Assembly: GCA_037957365.1 (NCBI GenBank)
Contig: JARHVA010000081.1
Span: 5,117,001-5,181,000 of the forward strand
Direction: 5' to 3'
From: Torreya grandis
Lineage: Eukaryota; Streptophyta; Pinopsida; Cupressales; Taxaceae
Length of the DNA stretch: 64,000 nt
Under the pieces are notes generated by a model that had not been told where the DNA came from, searched no databases, and saw only the letters and a program-made list of their open reading frames with translations. The first letter of the stretch is position 1; each line of letters begins with the position of its first letter. Positions 60,401 through 64,000 of this stretch are shown here, in pieces. The position numbers were made by a program, and so were the translations under genes.

Positions 60401-61330
60401 TCATACAACAAATGAACATCATGTAAACAACCAATTAATCTAAAGTAATAAACATGCAACAAAATTTATGCAACATGATTATTCAAACCCCTCAAGTCAT
60501 CATATCTAAACCAAACCAAAATTTTATCCCTCCTCCTCTTATAGATGCTAATGGGAATATCATCCCTCAACCTCCATTGAATAAAAAAGTACTTCAACAT
60601 CTTCAAAATGAACCTTTAGCCCCATCCATTGCATCTATATATATTGGAAACATTTCTCCATCTATCACATATAATGGGACTAAGGAACCTACTATATTTC
60701 TTACGTCTTTTTGTAATCTCTATAAGGAATGGGTACAAACTAACACCTTTGCTACCACCAAGCTCTTAGACAAAACCTTTTTTGGTAATGCACTTGAATG
60801 GTAAAAACAACTTCCTAATGAATCTACTCATACTTTTATCAAACTATGGAAGTCTCTTGCTCATAAAGTGGACCATAAAAACAATAATGATAATATTTTA
60901 AAACTATTTATCACTACTCTTCAACCTCCTCTTCAATACAAATTTTGAATATTTTCACCTAAGACTTTAGAAGAAGCCTTAGACCAAGCAAAAAGGCAAG
61001 ACTTTTTTATGACTCAATTTGAACCATCTTAAACAGCTACTAAAGTACCTTGTCAATCATTTTCCCATAACATTGATTCATCTAATCTTACCCAACCTCA
61101 CAATGAATCATACAATTCAACTAATTTTAACCAAACCCTCCCTCCCTTGAGTCTAGAAAAACTTAAATATAAATTTCCACCCTCTAAACCCATGAGCTTT
61201 GATCCTTCCAAACCTCTTCCAAAATGGTACAATCCTAATAAGTTTTTTTGGTGGCATGTTACTATAGGTCATTCTCATTAATCTTGTCACGATCTTCATC
61301 GATTTTTTCTTTATTTTTTGTTTGGTCCAG
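57461..61330 (+). pseudogene. gypsy-like gag with internal tandem amplification, copy 2
   Basis: The N-terminal piece 57461-57763 begins MYMGCSFLPHLSTIEDNSLW. The core follows three times as a broken unit: SQSYMVE, NLDGSQLFKNLDDN, an Asn/Thr/Pro-rich PTNTNNPFPTNTN stretch, IPPPLRDANGNIIPQPP, SIYIGNISPTITYNG, KEPTIFLKSFGNLYKEWV and LPRHSISQLE. The last copy (60454-60804 and on) runs into the normal gag end: THTFIKLWKSLAHKVDHKNN, LQPPLQYKF and the linker KPLPKWYNPNKFFWWHVTIG, where the Cys of the zinc knuckle is lost (Phe) and HSH-stop-SCHDLHRF follows. Many stops. Confidence 0.82.
57770..60820 (+). repeat. about 780-bp gag segment in tandem (three full units plus a partial fourth)
   Basis: The string AGTCTTnTnnATTCCC marks unit starts at 57770, 58552, 59335 and 60104 (spacing 782, 783 and 769). 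TTGGAAACATTT recurs at 58311, 59093, 59862 and 60643 (782, 769 and 781). The likely original period of 780 bp (260 codons) would keep the frame; single-base changes now break it. The fourth unit departs from the others at about 60810, where the original gag continues. Copy 1 has a single counterpart. Confidence 0.92.
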
Positions 61331-61960
61331 TATCAATCTTGAGACTCTCACAATACAATGTTATCAATATTATCTTCAAGCTTCTCAAATTTAATCTTAA
61401 GAACAATAATCACACCATCATCAACTACCTAATGACCAAACCTCATCTACTAATTTTATTCAAACCACAGTTGATCCTTCTTCCTACACCAATTAAGAAA
61501 GGATATATCACATGAATAACTTTAAACATATCATTCCATCCATTGAATCTCAACCTCTTAAGTCACATGTGACCAAAGAGTACCTAGTTCAAATGCCTAC
61601 TCGAACTCATATCATACATGGTCCTCCTTTACCTCATTTATCTCCTCATAACCCTCCTTCACATCATATGTCACATTAATTCTCCTTAAAATATAACAAA
61701 CCAACACATTTAACTATCTCCAAAAACACTTGCCAACCTAATGAAAATCATGTTAATGGTTCAATATTACCTCACTCTAACTCACATGTTGGGGCATCTT
61801 GTGATACCCATCCACATGTCCCTTCAGAATTTGGGGCATCTTTAAATTCTCATCCCTATATCCAACTAACCATTTTTTCATCTTATGATTCCAAATCTTA
61901 TTCCACAATGCATAATAACAACGACATTTAGCTTTAAGAAACCTTATGAGACTTATAGAC
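61331..61960 (+). pseudogene. decayed coding remnant after gag, copy 2
   Basis: Pro/His/Ser/Asn-rich text (THIIHGPPLPHLSPHNPPSH, NSHVGASCDTHPHVPSEFGA) with stops. The protease seen in copy 1 is absent, so copy 2 has an internal deletion of protease and extension or a different structure. The open frame at 61318-61515 is not recognisable. Confidence 0.45.
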
Positions 61961-62837
61961 TTGTATTTCACATGTTCATCTTTGATACAAATGTTAGCAT
62001 ATATTTTAATTATTCTTATTATTTTCATGTTTCTTTATTTTTGTGCATTTTACTTCTTTTAGTTTCACCTTACTATCATCATTATTTTCCTTTACATTCT
62101 TTGGCTTTCTTACACATCACATTTGGCATTTGTTTTCATTTTTTGTCTCTTTCCCTTTTGTCTTTTTATGTCACTTTTGCCTTGGTAGCTTTATGATCAT
62201 TTTTTCCCCTTTATTTAGAATTTACTTATTATGTACCATAGTATTATTTATATTTTTAAATTTCTTTTTGGCACCCCCTTAGGTTTATATTTTGTGAGTT
62301 GCTTTGTAAGACCGTGGAAAGGACCCAACATTCCTTAAAAATTTACCATCTTTTTGTTTATCTCTTTCACTTTACTTTTCATCTTACTTATCTTACCCCT
62401 TGGGTTTCTCTTTTATGAGTTACTTTGTAATACTATGGATAGGACCTTACCCCCCTCATAAAATTACCATATTTTCATGTTCTTGATCTTTATTCTCAAA
62501 TTTATCTTTTGCTTCTTTTGCTAGATGGAATTTACAGACAATCTATGTTAGCATGTTTTACTCCATTTCCCTCATTCTTATGATAAGGAATCACACTTTA
62601 CTATAATTAAATTTTAAGTCATTCAATTTTTTTTATATTTCATTCCTCTTGATTTCCCCCTTTATTTAGCTCCACATTAGATAAAACAAGGTCGAAGTCA
62701 ATATAGCACTTTTATTTCACCTAGATTTATGAGACTCTTAGACCCCATGCTCTTTGAAGTTATCTCTCTTAGAAAACTTGTTCCAATTATTCAAATTAAA
62801 TTCATCTTGAGCACCCATATTTGGTTTTTCAAATCCA
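61961..62837. other. 3' untranslated DNA of copy 2 with two GTAAGACC repeats
   Basis: T-rich sequence. Two copies of GTAA(G/T)AC(C/T)(G/A)TGGAnAGGACC lie at about 62309 and 62430 (see 41987-42280). The many T-rich open frames (61885-62282) encode Phe/Leu/Ser-rich strings typical of T-rich non-coding DNA and are not genes. Confidence 0.5.
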
Positions 62838-63207
62838 TATGGAGGAGGAATAAAAAAATTCATCAATAAAGTTAAAATCCAAATAATTTGAAATAAAAGG
62901 AAATGACATCAAAAAGGCAACATACAAATCTCAAAATTCAAATTCACACAAAAAGATGTGATTAAAATCACATATCTTATCTCAAATAAAATCTCAAACT
63001 CCAAAGTTGGCTTCACATAGATCCGAAGTCATTTGGGGTGTGGTAGGCTAGTAGATTAGAATAGGGGAATTAAAAAAAACTCTATGGTTCTACCTACTTT
63101 CTCATGTAAGTACCCAATCTTCGAAGTAGACTAACGGCTCTGTAAGGGGTCCTAAATAATGGGGAACATGTCATTGGGAGGTAGGTCCATTTTAATTTTT
63201 ATGCATA
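62838..63207 (+). mobile_element. conserved block F2 and start of presumed 3' LTR, copy 2
   Basis: Counterpart of F1, with the same succession of short blocks. The polypurine tract is reduced to ATGGGGAACA and is followed by TG at 63169 and the shared GGTAGGTCCATTTTAATTTT. After 63207 the two copies no longer match. Confidence 0.6.
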
Positions 63208-64000
63208 TATCCTTCATGGTATGATCTATATACTCTATTTGTTGACCCAAGACTTATGTCTCTAAGAGAATTTCTTCATAATCCTTAAGGTTGAAAGTCC
63301 TCTTGTTTTGACAAACCAAATTTGAGTGTCTTGAATTTGATAAAGATTTCTTCCACCTTGGTTTTTCCTTCATTCTCCCCTCCACCCATTTTTTTTTCCC
63401 CTCTTAATAGCCAAATTGTGGTTTTAAATCTGTTTTCCCTTCTTTAATTCTTTCTTCTTCACCTCTTAAAAACATGTTAGCATTACTTTATTTTAGTTTT
63501 ATCTATCCTTAGATCAAAACAACATGTTTGAGTAACTATGGATCAATATTTTCTTTCATTTTTAATTATTATACTACCCTTCTATTGTGGACAACTAAGC
63601 CCACACCCTTTTTCCATTATTATATGTTTCTCTTTATATATGCCTTCTTCATGTTTGTCTTCCATCTTCAATTACATTTTATTTTCTTTCTTTCATGTTT
63701 TACTTTTTTCCTATCTTACATGATCTTAATTTTTCACATTCTTACATATCTTTGTTAATTTTTTTTGTATTGACATTTTTTTTTTCCATTTATGTTTTAC
63801 ATGCTTTCCAATATCATTTGTTATTTATTTCTTATCATTTGTCATTCATTTTCCATCATTTGTCATTTACTTGCCAATAATTTGTCATTCATTTGCCATC
63901 CTTTCATAATTTATTTGCATTAAATATTATAAAAATTTCCTTACTAATCCTAATTTACCAAATTTTCCTAAAAATATTTGTCTCTACTAACCACTATATA
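63208..64000. other. T-rich non-coding DNA, presumed 3' LTR, with 21-bp minisatellite
   Basis: T-rich; open frames here are compositional. At 63816-63901 four units of 21-22 bp repeat (ATTTGTCATTCATTTGCCATC and variants; starts 63816, 63837, 63858 and 63880). The window ends before an LTR end can be found. Confidence 0.5.

Noticed and set aside
61885..63880. Several overlapping Phe/Leu-rich open frames as membrane proteins
   Set aside because: They arise in T-rich non-coding DNA, overlap one another in several frames and have no conserved counterpart in copy 1.
1..64000. tRNA, rRNA or other structural RNA genes
   Set aside because: No cloverleaf with A/B boxes or rRNA-like conserved block was recognised on reading; the tRNA-like pieces are 12-13-base primer sites only.

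Overview
This window looks like nuclear DNA from a large, repeat-rich plant genome, most likely a gymnosperm; that taxonomic call is inference. It is strongly A+T-rich and contains no gene I would call cellular or intact. Almost every recognisable stretch is part of an LTR retrotransposon: Ty1/copia pol (DSG protease, integrase, YVDD reverse transcriptase, RNase H), primer-binding sites complementary to initiator-Met tRNA, Ty3/gypsy-type gag and aspartic protease, and a plant-mobile-domain relic. Apparently none of them can encode a full protein any longer.

Layout, left to right. 1-6.2 kb: a 19-bp minisatellite, then one long minus-strand pseudogene (1156-4394) of unknown family with 39 in-frame stops but only one frameshift. 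6.2-10.0 kb: remains of a copia element (copia-2): the end of its 5' LTR, PBS, RT/RNase H and a truncated 3' LTR. 10.05-20.7 kb: a minus-strand non-autonomous LTR element arranged LTR-internal-LTR-internal-LTR, whose LTRs carry arrays of palindromic GAATTC-centred repeats. 20.7-21.05 kb plus 35.46-42 kb: a gypsy-like element (gag, protease and an unknown C-terminal extension, with no recognisable RT). It was split by a complete copia element, copia-1 (21054-35451, target duplication TGGTC). Copia-1 was itself split inside pol by a 4.9-kb TG...CA element (25511-30436, target duplication GTTAG). 42-46 kb: microsatellites, minisatellites and a minus-strand plant-mobile-domain pseudogene. 46.3-48.2 kb: a second copy of the copia-2 LTR. 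50.4-52.8 kb: a small non-autonomous LTR element with its LTR pair, PBS and polypurine tract. 53.7-55.6 kb: a repeat array and a third copia-2-type LTR. 56.5-63.2 kb: a second gypsy-like element whose gag contains a roughly 780-bp segment amplified in tandem.

The history can be read from the insertions. Gypsy-like copy 1 was hit by copia-1, which was then hit by the 4.9-kb element. Separately, the copia-2 3' LTR was interrupted by the palindrome-rich array. Two themes recur: amplification of segments inside LTRs or gag (582 bp x3 in the copia-1 5' LTR, 782 bp x3 in gag, 27-bp palindromes in the array LTRs), and decay dominated by apparent C-to-T changes that turn Gln and Arg codons into stops while leaving frames largely intact. 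Copies were compared by eye, so percent identities are not given.
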